A DNA stretch of 64,000 nt, taken from NCBI GenBank assembly GCA_964242625.1, contig CAXTAO010000003.1:124001-188000 (forward strand), in the 5' to 3' direction. This document shows positions 44,477-52,933 of this stretch, one piece after another. The position numbers and the translations under genes were made by a program. The DNA comes from JASLDZ01 sp964242625 (GTDB lineage Bacteria; Pseudomonadota; Alphaproteobacteria; Caulobacterales; Caulobacteraceae). A model generated the notes under the pieces. That model was not told the DNA's origin. It was given only the letters and a program-made list of their open reading frames with translations, and searched no databases. Position 1 is the first letter of the stretch. Each line of letters begins with the position of its first letter.

Positions 44477-47400
44477 TCACGCGGCGGTCGCCACGCCCTC
44501 CAGTCGGTCTTCCAGCTCGTCGCTGGCGTGGTGCAGGGCGGCGAGGGTGGCGGCGTCGGGCGTCCATAGCTGGCGCTCGCACGCCTCGATCAGGCGCTTA
44601 GCCATGCGCGAGGAGGCGACCGGGTTCAGACCCGACAGGCGGCGACGCATGGCGTCGTCCAGCACGTAGGTCTCGCTGATCTGCTGGTAGATCCAGGGGT
44701 CGACCTGGCGGGTGGTGGCCGACCAGCCCAGCGTGGTGGTCACGCCCGCCTCGATTTGGCGCACGCCCTCGTAACCGTGGCTGAGAAGACCCTCGTACCA
44801 CTTGGGGTTCAGCATGCGGGTGCGGGTCTCCAGCGCGACCTGCTCGCCGAGGGTGCGCACCTTGGCCGCGCCCGAGGTCTGGTCGCCGATGTAGACGGGG
44901 GCGTCCGAGCCCCGCGCCCGCTTCACCGCCCGGCTTATGCCGCCGAGGGTGTCGACGTACTGGTCGATGGAGGTGACCCCGAGCTCGACCGACTCGACGT
45001 TCTGGTAGGCGAAGTCGACGCCCTTCAGGATAGCGGCGAGCACCGCCGTCTGCTTCACCGCCGCGCCGGTGCGGCCGTAGGCGAAGCCCTTGCGGGCCAG
45101 GTAGGTGTCGGCCAGCTCGTCCTCGTCGCTCCAGGCGCCCGAGTCGATCAGCTGGTTGACGTTGGCGCCGTAGGCTCCGTCGGCGTTGGAGAAGACGCGC
45201 AGCGCCGCGGTCTCGAGGTCGCAGCCCTGCTCGGCCATGTGCGCCAGCGCGTGCTTGCGGACGAAGTTGAGCTCAGGAGGCTCGTGGGCGCTGGCGGCCA
45301 GCCAGGCCGCCTCGGCGATCATTCGGGTCTGCAGCGCGAGGAGGTCGCGGAAGATGCCCGAGAGCGTCACCACAACGTCGATCCTCGGCCGGCCCAGTTC
45401 GGCCAACGGGATCAGCTCGGCCCCGCACAGCCGGCCGTAGCTGTCGAACCGCGGACGCGCGCCCATCAGCGCCAGCGTCTGGCCGATCGGCGCGCCCTCG
45501 CTCTTCAGGTTGTCCGAGCCCCACAGCACCATGGCGACGGACTCGGGCGTGGCGCCCGTGTCGGCGAGGTGGCGGTCGAGCACGAGCCGCGCCTGCGCCG
45601 CGCCTTCCCGCACGGCGAAGACGCTGGGGATGTGGAAGGGGTCGAAGCCGTGCAGGTTGCGGCCCGTGGGCAGGATCGCGGGGGTGCGCACGAGATCGCC
45701 GCTCGGCGCCGGGCGAATGTAGCCGCCGTCGAGCGCGTGGACGATGGCGTCGAGTTCCGAGTCCCTCGCCAGGTGCGCGTCGACGGCGGCGAGTTCGGCC
45801 AGCACGGCGACAGCTTCCCGGGTCGGGCGTGGTCCATCGACAGCGGCGGCGATCTCGGGGGGAGCGCCGCCGACCAGCAGCTGCAGGCTCGGGCGCGAGG
45901 GTGCGTCAGGCCCGCGCCCTTCGCTCATGGCCGCCAGGAGCTCGACCCGCTCCTCGGGCGTGGCGGCCTGGCCGACGACATGGAGGCCGTGGGGGATCAG
46001 CGCCTGCTCCAGTTCGAACACCTGCTCGGCCAGGGCGGGGATAGGCGCGTCGGAGGCGCCCGCGAGGTCGAGCGCGACCGCCTGCTCGCGGATGAGCGTC
46101 GCCAGGGCCGGACGTTCGGCGGCCTCGGTCGGGGTCGAGCGCCAGCGTTGGAGCGAGGCTTTCAGCTCGACCAGCCCTTTGTACAGCCCCGCTTTGGCGA
46201 TCGGCGGGGTCAGATAGCTGATCAGCGTCGCGCCGGATCGACGCCGCGCCAGCGCGCCTTCTGAGGGGTTGTTGGCGGCGTAGAGGTAGAGGTTGGGCAG
46301 GTCGCCGATCAGCCGCTCGGGCCAGTCGTTCCCACTGAGGCCCGCTTGCTTGCCCGGCATGAACTCGAGCGCGCCGTGAGTGCCGAAGTGCAGCACTACG
46401 TCGGCGTCGAAGTCCTCGCGCAGGTAACGGTAGAAGGCGCTGAAGGCGTGGGTGGGGGCGAAGCCGCGCTCGAACAGGAGCCGCATCGGATCGCCCTCGT
46501 AGCCGAAGCCCGGCTGCAGCCCGACCAGCACCTTGCCGAACCGCTCGCCCAGGACGAAGATCGACGACCCGTTGCTGAGCACCTTGCCGGGCGCCGGTCC
46601 CCACTGCGCCTCGATCTCGTGGAGCCAGCGTTCGCGGCGCACGTGGTCGTCGGCCACGATGCGCGCGACCACGTTGGCGTCGGTGCCGAACCGCGCGGCG
46701 TTGCCCTGGATCAGCCGCTCGCGCAGCGCCTCCACGGTGGGGGGGACCTCGACGTCGTAACCCTCGGCCTTCAGGCGGGTCAGCGTGTTGTGGAGCGAGG
46801 CGAAGACGGAGAGGAACGCCGCCGAGCCGACCGCGCCCGAGTTGGGCGGAAAGTTGAAGAGCACGATCGCGACCCGGCGGTCGGCGCGCGCCGTGCGGCG
46901 CTGGCGGGCCATGCGTGCGACCTTGGCGGCCAACGCTTGCGCGCGCTCGGGGCAGGACCGCATGCGGGGCGCCGAGGCGTTGGCCTCGAAATGGCAGCCG
47001 CGGCCGCAGCCCTGGCACGGCGCCGAACCGTCGGCCCGGCCCCCGAACACGGTGGGAGCGACCGCCCCGTCGAGCTCGGGTATGGCCAACATGATGGTGG
47101 CCTCGACAGGCATCAGGCCAGCGGCCGACGCCCCCCAGGTCTCCAGCGTTTGGAACTCGAGCGGCTGGGCCGAGATGTAAGGAACGTCGAGCGTCGCCAG
47201 CATCTCTTCGGCGGCGGCCGAGTCGTTGTAAGCGGGGCCGCCCACCAGCGAGAAGCCCGACAGCGATACGACCGCGTCGACCGTGGCGCGCCCGTTCTGC
47301 ATGAAGAACCGCTCGATCGCCGGGCGCGCGTCGAGGCCGGAGGCGAAGGCGGGGATCACCCGCAGCCCCGTGGCCTCCAGCGCCGCGATCACGCCGTCGT

Positions 47401-48223
47401 AGTGGCCCGCGTCCTCGGCCAGCACATAGGAGCGCAGCACGAGGACGCCCACGACCCCAACCGCGTCGCCCAGCGGCTGGGCGGCGGGCGCAGGCAGGGC
47501 GTCGAGGCGCTCCACGATCCGACCTTCCGCGCGCGGGTGGTAGAGGCCAACCTCGGGATAGTCGCGGGGCGCGCCGGCCTCCACCTGGCCGCGCAGGGCG
47601 CGCCGGTCGCCGTCGGCGTAGCGGCCGACCAGGAAGCGGACCATGTCGGCGACGTTGTCCTGCGAACCCGACAGCCAGTACTGCATGGTGAGGAAGTAGG
47701 CGCGCAGGTCCTGCGCCGGGCCGGGGATGAAGCGCAGGAGCTTCGGCAGGCGGCGCAGCATCGCCATCTGCCCCGCGCCCGAGCTGCCCGTCTTCTTCGA
47801 CCCCCGCAGCCGCTTCAGCATGGCGATCGGACCCTTGTCCGACCCGTCCATCTTGAGCGAGCCGAGCCGCGTCAGCTTGACGACCTCGCCCGCCGACATC
47901 ACGCCGACCATGGCGTCGCAGTGGTCGCGCCGCGCGGCGAGCGCCGGCAGCACCGAGCGGACGTGGTCCTCCATGAACAGCATGGTGGCGATCACGATGT
48001 CGCCCTGGTCGATGTCACGGGTGCAGCGGGCGAGCGCTTCGCGGTCTTCGGCCCAGTCCACGGCGGCGTGCAGGTCGAGCGTCAGGCCGGGGATGTCGCG
48101 GCGCAGCGCCTCGGCGGCGCGCGCGAACACGCCGTTCAGATGCTTGTCGAGCGTGACCACCACCACCCTCACGGGCGATGGCGCGGCCGCGCCCTCAGCG
48201 CGCGAAGTGGCTGCGGGCTTCAT
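44477..48223 (-). CDS. bchH: Magnesium chelatase subunit H
   Basis: This 1248-residue porphyrin-binding subunit carries protoporphyrin IX while BchI and BchD drive Mg2+ insertion. The length is normal and CobN/BchH motifs are visible, including RVVVVTLDKHLNGVF at the N terminus, MFMEDH-type LFMEDHVRSV, VLHFGTHGALEFMPGKQ and GDQTSG near the C terminus. ATG at 48223 overlaps the end of bchB by 29 bases. A cysteine-rich segment CQGCGRGCHFEANA near residue 405 could hold a metal or cluster, as in some relatives. Partner genes bchI and bchD are at 59.6-62.4 kb. Confidence 0.97.
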   Translation of the reverse strand: MKPAATSRAEGAAAPSPVRVVVVTLDKHLNGVFARAAEALRRDIPGLTLDLHAAVDWAEDREALARCTRDIDQGDIVIATMLFMEDHVRSVLPALAARRDHCDAMVGVMSAGEVVKLTRLGSLKMDGSDKGPIAMLKRLRGSKKTGSSGAGQMAMLRRLPKLLRFIPGPAQDLRAYFLTMQYWLSGSQDNVADMVRFLVGRYADGDRRALRGQVEAGAPRDYPEVGLYHPRAEGRIVERLDALPAPAAQPLGDAVGVVGVLVLRSYVLAEDAGHYDGVIAALEATGLRVIPAFASGLDARPAIERFFMQNGRATVDAVVSLSGFSLVGGPAYNDSAAAEEMLATLDVPYISAQPLEFQTLETWGASAAGLMPVEATIMLAIPELDGAVAPTVFGGRADGSAPCQGCGRGCHFEANASAPRMRSCPERAQALAAKVARMARQRRTARADRRVAIVLFNFPPNSGAVGSAAFLSVFASLHNTLTRLKAEGYDVEVPPTVEALRERLIQGNAARFGTDANVVARIVADDHVRRERWLHEIEAQWGPAPGKVLSNGSSIFVLGERFGKVLVGLQPGFGYEGDPMRLLFERGFAPTHAFSAFYRYLREDFDADVVLHFGTHGALEFMPGKQAGLSGNDWPERLIGDLPNLYLYAANNPSEGALARRRSGATLISYLTPPIAKAGLYKGLVELKASLQRWRSTPTEAAERPALATLIREQAVALDLAGASDAPIPALAEQVFELEQALIPHGLHVVGQAATPEERVELLAAMSEGRGPDAPSRPSLQLLVGGAPPEIAAAVDGPRPTREAVAVLAELAAVDAHLARDSELDAIVHALDGGYIRPAPSGDLVRTPAILPTGRNLHGFDPFHIPSVFAVREGAAQARLVLDRHLADTGATPESVAMVLWGSDNLKSEGAPIGQTLALMGARPRFDSYGRLCGAELIPLAELGRPRIDVVVTLSGIFRDLLALQTRMIAEAAWLAASAHEPPELNFVRKHALAHMAEQGCDLETAALRVFSNADGAYGANVNQLIDSGAWSDEDELADTYLARKGFAYGRTGAAVKQTAVLAAILKGVDFAYQNVESVELGVTSIDQYVDTLGGISRAVKRARGSDAPVYIGDQTSGAAKVRTLGEQVALETRTRMLNPKWYEGLLSHGYEGVRQIEAGVTTTLGWSATTRQVDPWIYQQISETYVLDDAMRRRLSGLNPVASSRMAKRLIEACERQLWTPDAATLAALHHASDELEDRLEGVATAA

Positions 48224-49727
48224 AGAGCGTCTCGAGCTGGATCTGCGCCAGCCCCTGGTTGGCGGCGAAGGCCTCGGTGTTGCGGCGCGCCTTGCCGCGC
48301 ACGAAGAAGGGAATCTTCGAAAGCTCAGCCGTCGCCGCGTCGGTCCACACGGCGGCGGTCGGCGTCTCCGCAAGCTCGGGTGGTGCGGCGGGGACCGCCG
48401 GGCTCCGCGCAGACCCGAGGTGCGAGGGCCCGGCGGCGTCGTTGAACTCGAAGTCGTCGCGGAACATGTGGAGGAGGTGCTCCTCCAGCCCCATGACGAG
48501 CGGGTGCACCCAGGTGTCGAAGAGGACGTTCGCGCCTTCCCACCCCATCTGGGGCGAGTGGCGCGCCGGAAAGTCCTGCACGTGCGCGGGGCCGGAGATC
48601 ACCGCGCAGGCGATCCGCAGCCGCTTGGCGATGTGGCGCTCCATCTGGGTGCCGAGCACGAGCTCGGGCTGCGCCTCGGCGATGGCCGCCTCTACCTCCA
48701 GGTAGTCGTCGGTGAGGAGGGGCGTCACGCCGTGTTCGGCGGCGGCGGCGCGCAGCTCGCGGGCGAACTCGCGGTTGTAGGCGCCGAGGCCCACCACCTC
48801 GAAGCCCATCTCCTCGCGCGCGACCCGGGCGGCGGCGATCGCACGGTTGGCCTCGCCGAACACGAAGACGCGCTTGCCGGTGAGGTAGGTCGAGTCGACC
48901 GAGCGCGACCACCAGCCCGCGCGCGAGGCCGCGTCGGCCAGCACCGGCTGCGAATCCACGCCGGCGATGCGCGCGACCTCGGCGATCCACTCGCGCGTGG
49001 CGCCGAGTCCCACGGGCTGCACGCGCACGGAGGGCTGGCCGAAGGTGCGCTCCATCCAGCTGGCCGCCGCGCCTGCGATCTCCGGATAGAGTACGACGTT
49101 GAAATCGGCCTGCGCCAGGCGAGCGACGTCGGCCGCCGCGGCCTCCCAGGGGGCCACGACGTTCACCGCGACGCCCAGCCGGTCCAGGAGCGACCGCACC
49201 TCGCGCAGATCGTCGCGGTGGCGGAAGCCCAGCGCGACAGGGCCCAGGATGTTGCAGCTCGGCGCGGCCGTGCGCTCGCCCAACCGGGGCTGCGCCAGGG
49301 CGCGCACGATCGCGTAGAAGGTCTCAGCCGCGCCCCACAGCTCCTTCTTCTGGTAGCTCGGCAGGTCGAGCGGGATGACGGGGCAGGGCAGGTCGAGCGC
49401 GCGCGCGAGTCCGCCCGGATCGTCCTGGATCAGCTCGGCGGTGCATGAGGCGCCTACCAGCATGGCGTCGGGCCGGAACCGCTCAAAGGCGTCGCGCGCG
49501 GCGGTCTTGAACAGGTCGGCGGTGTCGCCGCCCAGGTCGCGCGCCTGGAAGGTCGTGTAGGTGACGGGCGGTCGGCGGTCGCGGCGCTCGATCATGGTGA
49601 AGAGCAGGTCTGCGTAGGTGTCGCCCTGCGGCGCGTGCAGCACGTAGTGCACGCCGCGCATGGCGGTCGCGACCCGCATGGCCCCCACGTGCGGCGGCCC
49701 CTCGTAGGTCCACACCGCGAGCTTCAT
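48195..49727 (-). CDS. bchB: Light-independent protochlorophyllide reductase subunit B
   Basis: This 510-residue NifK-like subunit forms the catalytic heterotetramer with BchN. It begins with MKLAVWTYEGPPHVGAMRVA, contains the aspartate of GDTYADLLF that serves as fourth ligand to the [4Fe-4S] cluster in this family, GASCTAELIQDDP, and RHSPQMGWEGANVLFD near the catalytic pocket. The ATG overlaps the bchN stop (ATGA). The C-terminal domain contains IPFFVRGKARRNTE, a DPOR feature. Confidence 0.97.
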   Translation of the reverse strand: MKLAVWTYEGPPHVGAMRVATAMRGVHYVLHAPQGDTYADLLFTMIERRDRRPPVTYTTFQARDLGGDTADLFKTAARDAFERFRPDAMLVGASCTAELIQDDPGGLARALDLPCPVIPLDLPSYQKKELWGAAETFYAIVRALAQPRLGERTAAPSCNILGPVALGFRHRDDLREVRSLLDRLGVAVNVVAPWEAAAADVARLAQADFNVVLYPEIAGAAASWMERTFGQPSVRVQPVGLGATREWIAEVARIAGVDSQPVLADAASRAGWWSRSVDSTYLTGKRVFVFGEANRAIAAARVAREEMGFEVVGLGAYNREFARELRAAAAEHGVTPLLTDDYLEVEAAIAEAQPELVLGTQMERHIAKRLRIACAVISGPAHVQDFPARHSPQMGWEGANVLFDTWVHPLVMGLEEHLLHMFRDDFEFNDAAGPSHLGSARSPAVPAAPPELAETPTAAVWTDAATAELSKIPFFVRGKARRNTEAFAANQGLAQIQLETLYEARSHFAR

Positions 49728-51013
49728 GCGGCGGCGCCCAGAAGCGCGCGACGCCGCAGCGGACGCGCGAAGAGCTCCGCCAGGTCGCCCGCCTGCTCGT
49801 AGCCGTGCACCGGCGAAAACACGAGCTCGATCGACCACTTGGTGGTGAGCCCCTCGGCCTCGAGCGGGTTGGCGAGGCCCAGGCCGCAGACCGTGAGATC
49901 GGGCCGCAGCGCGCGGCAGCGCTCCAGCTGACGGTCGACGTCCTGACCCTCGGAGACGACCGTCTCCGCCGGCAGCCGGTCCAGCTCGTCGCCTACGAGG
50001 TCGCGGTTGAGGTAGGGGGTGCCGACCTCGAGCGCGCGCATGCCGAGCTCCTCGAACAGGAAGCGAGCGAGCGAGGGCTCGAGCTGCGAGTCGGGGAAGA
50101 GGAACAGCGAGCGGTCTTCGAGCGCCGGGCGGGAGCGCGCCACGGCGCGCGCCGCGCGCTCGCGGCCGGGCGTGGTCACCGCGTCGAAGTGTCCGGGTTC
50201 CACGCCCCACGCGTCGGCGGCGGCGCGCAGCCAGGCGGTGGTCCCCTCGGCGCCGAAGGGGAAGGGGGCCGACAGGCGTTGCGCGCCGCGGTCGGCGAGG
50301 CGCGCCGCGGTTTCGCCGAGGAAGGGCTGGGCCAGCAGCACGCGCGTCTGCGGGCCGATCGGCGGCAGGGCGTCCGAGCGGCGGGCGGGGAAGAAGGCCG
50401 AGGGCACGCCCAGGGCGGCGAACAGCCGGGCGAACTGGTCCTCCACGATGTCGGGCAGCACCCCCGCGACGAGAAGGCTCGGTTCGGCGTTGGCCGCCGC
50501 GTCCGGCGCCTGGTCGACGAGCGCGGCCAGGCAGGCGTCCTCCCCCTGGGTGAAGGTCGTCTCGATGCCGCTCCCCGAGTAGTTGATCACCCGCAGACGC
50601 GGCGCGTGGCGTGCGTTAAGGCGGAAGGCGGCGCGGCCGAGGTCGAGCTTGATCACCTCCGACGGACAGGAGCCCACGAGGAAGAGGCTGCGGATCTCCG
50701 GCCGGCGCGCCAGGAGCTCGCCCACCACGCGGTCGAGCTCGGCGTCGGCGTCGGCCATGCCGGCGAGGTCTCGCTCCTCCATGATCGCGGTGGCGAAACG
50801 CGGCTCGGCGAAGACCATGACGCCGGCGGCCGACTGGATCAGATGCGCGCAGGTGCGGCTGCCCACGACGAGGAAGAAGGCGTCCTGGATCTTGCGGTGC
50901 AGCCAGACGATGCTGGTGAGGCCGCAGAACACCTCACGCTGGCCGCGCTCTCGCAGCACCGGCCGCGGCGCCGCGGCGCCCCTCCCGTCGAAGGCTGTGG
51001 CGAGCCGCGTCAT
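49724..51013 (-). CDS. bchN: Light-independent protochlorophyllide reductase subunit N
   Basis: This 429-residue NifD-like subunit has the three conserved cysteines that bind the [4Fe-4S] cluster: VFCGLTSIVWLH, GSRTCAHLIQ and FLVGSCPSEVIKLDL. With BchB it reduces ring D of protochlorophyllide without light. It starts five bases after the bchF stop and overlaps bchB, so the bchF-N-B-H-L-M order is translated from one message. Confidence 0.97.
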   Translation of the reverse strand: MTRLATAFDGRGAAAPRPVLRERGQREVFCGLTSIVWLHRKIQDAFFLVVGSRTCAHLIQSAAGVMVFAEPRFATAIMEERDLAGMADADAELDRVVGELLARRPEIRSLFLVGSCPSEVIKLDLGRAAFRLNARHAPRLRVINYSGSGIETTFTQGEDACLAALVDQAPDAAANAEPSLLVAGVLPDIVEDQFARLFAALGVPSAFFPARRSDALPPIGPQTRVLLAQPFLGETAARLADRGAQRLSAPFPFGAEGTTAWLRAAADAWGVEPGHFDAVTTPGRERAARAVARSRPALEDRSLFLFPDSQLEPSLARFLFEELGMRALEVGTPYLNRDLVGDELDRLPAETVVSEGQDVDRQLERCRALRPDLTVCGLGLANPLEAEGLTTKWSIELVFSPVHGYEQAGDLAELFARPLRRRALLGAAA

Positions 51014-51018
51014 CCGCC

Positions 51019-51717
51019 CTAGGCCGCGAGCGCCGACGCGCGCCGGGGGGCGTCGAGGCGGGCGGCCCGCAGCTTCAGCAGGAACTGCGAAGCATTGACG
51101 GCGTAGGCCGCATAGGCGGCGACCGCGACGGCGAGCTGTTCGGCCGGCGAACCCCACCCTTCCAGCAGGGCGACCACGTAGGTCGTCTGCAGCGTCAGGA
51201 CGAGCATGCTCACCACGTCCTCCCAGAAGAAGGCGGGGGCGAAGAGCCAGCGGCCGAACACCTGGCGCTCCCAGATCGAGCCGGTCACCATGATCGCATA
51301 GAGCGCCGCCGTCTTCAGGAGGACGGACCCAACGGCCAGTTGGTACCCCTCGCCCGTGGCGAAGTAGCGGGCGATCAGGAGCAGGCTCGCCAAACAAATC
51401 GCGAACTGCAGCGGAGCGAGCACGGCCTGCACGTACGTCCACGGCGAAGCGTCTCGCCGGGCCCGCTCCTCGGTTGTGTAGAGTGGGGCGCCACGAGCGT
51501 TACGGTGAGTTGACGCTTGCGTCAACTTAACGGAGCGCAGTGCCGACGGGTGAGCGCCGACGCGCGTCTCCCATGGACTGGAGCCAATATGGGCCGTCCA
51601 AGGGCAGGCCACGAAGCTCTCGATCCAGCGCTCCAGGCCGCGCATCATAGATGGCGACGGCGTAGCGGCCGCATGATCACGCAGGGAAGCCGTGAGGAGA
51701 TTCCCTTGGACTTCCAT
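51019..51717 (-). CDS. bchF: 3-vinyl bacteriochlorophyllide hydratase, with possible N-terminal extension
   Basis: The enzyme hydrates the 3-vinyl group in bacteriochlorophyll synthesis. The family core runs from LYTTEERARRDASPW through TGEGY and ALYAIMVTGSIWERQVFGR to LFAPAFFWEDVVSM and has about four membrane segments. Known BchF proteins begin about ten residues before LYT, which would place the start at a TTG at 51525 (about 168 residues) without a ribosome-binding site. The frame stays open to an ATG at 51717 that has AGGAG eight bases upstream and a promoter just before it, giving 232 residues with a 64-residue leader of unknown function. I favour the longer form on these signals but the choice is open. 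Confidence 0.85.
   Translation of the reverse strand: MEVQGNLLTASLRDHAAATPSPSMMRGLERWIESFVACPWTAHIGSSPWETRVGAHPSALRSVKLTQASTHRNARGAPLYTTEERARRDASPWTYVQAVLAPLQFAICLASLLLIARYFATGEGYQLAVGSVLLKTAALYAIMVTGSIWERQVFGRWLFAPAFFWEDVVSMLVLTLQTTYVVALLEGWGSPAEQLAVAVAAYAAYAVNASQFLLKLRAARLDAPRRASALAA
51509..51526. repeat. Perfect palindrome at the 5' part of bchF
   Basis: GTTGACGC-TT-GCGTCAAC is an eight-base inverted repeat with a two-base centre. It overlaps the alternative TTG start of bchF. If the longer bchF is translated it is coding; if not, it lies in the leader and could be an operator or a hairpin. It does not match TGT-N12-ACA. Confidence 0.5.
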
Positions 51718-51750
51718 GGTTTCAGCTCCTGCCCCGAACGGCACGGATGG

Positions 51751-51779
51751 ACTAGAAACCGGGCCGGCAAGGGTGTCAA
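51751..51779 (-). promoter_or_regulatory. Putative bchF promoter
   Basis: On the minus strand TTGACA (51774-51779) is followed after 17 bases by TCTAGT (51751-51756), a good sigma-70-type pair. The -35 box is also a PpsR half-site (TGTCA), and TGT-N12-ACG here misses the full consensus by one base. A start near 51744 would give a short leader before the AGGAG and ATG at 51717. Confidence 0.6.
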
Positions 51780-51801
51780 TGATCCACAACGTCCAATTGG
51801 C

Positions 51802-51807
51802 TTGACA
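51802..51807 (+). promoter_or_regulatory. Putative -35 element of the ppaA-ppsR promoter
   Basis: TTGACA lies 22 bases from, and faces away from, the -35 box of bchF, so the two form a divergent promoter pair. It contains the PpsR half-site TGACA. The -10 region (around TACAAAATG, 51821-51829) is AT-rich but does not match well at ideal spacing. The 210 bases from here to the ppaA start show no further clear gene. Confidence 0.45.
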
Positions 51808-52017
51808 CTTTCGACGTCAGTACAAAATGTCGCGCCTGCGTTGGAAGCGTCGACTTGCCACTAGAGTGAGATCGTGGTCGCTTCGCCCTGGAGGCGAACG
51901 GGCTCGGTCGCTGGGGAGAGTCCGCACCCCGCCTCACGACGGTCGACCCGCGACGAGCAGGTGCTGGATCTCCTGAGTGGTCAGCGTCGCAGTTCGTCTC
52001 CGTCCGAAGGAGTGAAG

Positions 52018-52896
52018 ATGGTCGCGATCGCATCGACGCAGGCGAGATCCTCCTCACCGCAAGGTCTGCGGGCGGAGCCGGCCGGGACGGCATCTGGAGC
52101 CATGGCGGCCCATCCCGCCCTTCGTGATCGCGCCGACGCCCAGCTCGCCCGCGTGGTCGAGGGGGAGATCATTCCCCGGCTCATGTTGGCCCACTTCGCC
52201 GTCCGCCGGGAAGAGCCGAGGTCCAGCGCGTCGGTCATCGGGCCGCGCACGCTCGAGGCGTTCACCCGCATGGCTTTGACCAGCGAAGCGTCGACGCTCG
52301 CGGCCTACGTCGAAGCGCTCGTCCAGGGCGGCGTGGCGCTCGAGGACGTTTATGTCGACCTGCTCATGCCGGTCGCTCGTCGCCTTGGAGATGATTGGAA
52401 CGAGGACGAGATCTCGTTCACGGACGTGACCGTCGGCCTTAGCCGCCTGCAGCAGGTCGTGCGCCTGTTCAGCCGGAGTCTGCCGGCCGCCGGTCCGGAG
52501 CTCGGCGCTCCCTCGGCATGCTTCGCCACCGCCCCAGGCGAGCAGCACGCATTCGGCCTGATGCTGCTGGAAGACGGCTTCCGCCGCGCAGGATGGCGCA
52601 CCTGCCTCGACGTGTCGGCCCGGCTTGAGGCCGCCATGGAGGCGGTGAGCGAGGCGTGGTTCGATGTCTTCGGCATCAGCGCCGTCTCCGACGTGGAGGC
52701 GCGAACCTTGGCCGAGGCGATCCGCAGGGTGCGCCACGCCTCGCGCAACCCGGGCCTGTTCGTGATGGCGGGAGGCCGCGTGTTCGCCGAGGCCCCCGGT
52801 TTGGCGGGATCGATCGGAGCGGACGCCTCGTGCGAGACGCTCGCGTCCGCCTTGTGTATCGCCCGCGAGGCGGTAAAGCCTCACGCCGCCGCCTGA
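52018..52896 (+). CDS. ppaA: PpaA/AerR-type cobalamin-binding regulator
   Basis: This 292-residue protein has a helical N-terminal domain and a C-terminal B12-binding-like (SCHIC) domain with the family motif GEQHAFGLMLLEDGFRRAGW, where His is the expected cobalamin contact, and GISAVSDVEA. PpaA/AerR relieves or modulates PpsR repression in response to light and oxygen through its cobalamin. ATG at 52018 has AAGGAG at the correct spacing; an in-frame start further left lacks one. It is divergent from bchF and 37 bases upstream of ppsR, the classical arrangement. Confidence 0.93.
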   Translation: MVAIASTQARSSSPQGLRAEPAGTASGAMAAHPALRDRADAQLARVVEGEIIPRLMLAHFAVRREEPRSSASVIGPRTLEAFTRMALTSEASTLAAYVEALVQGGVALEDVYVDLLMPVARRLGDDWNEDEISFTDVTVGLSRLQQVVRLFSRSLPAAGPELGAPSACFATAPGEQHAFGLMLLEDGFRRAGWRTCLDVSARLEAAMEAVSEAWFDVFGISAVSDVEARTLAEAIRRVRHASRNPGLFVMAGGRVFAEAPGLAGSIGADASCETLASALCIAREAVKPHAAA

Positions 52897-52933
52897 CAAC
52901 CTCTCACTCGCCCGCGAAGGTCATGCCCCCGAC

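Noticed and set aside
51718..51789. Even longer bchF start at 51789
   Set aside because: It would place translation upstream of the predicted promoter and has no ribosome-binding site.
51774..51791. Possible full PpsR site in front of bchF
   Set aside because: It reads TGT-N12-ACG, one base off the consensus, so I list only the half-site and promoter.
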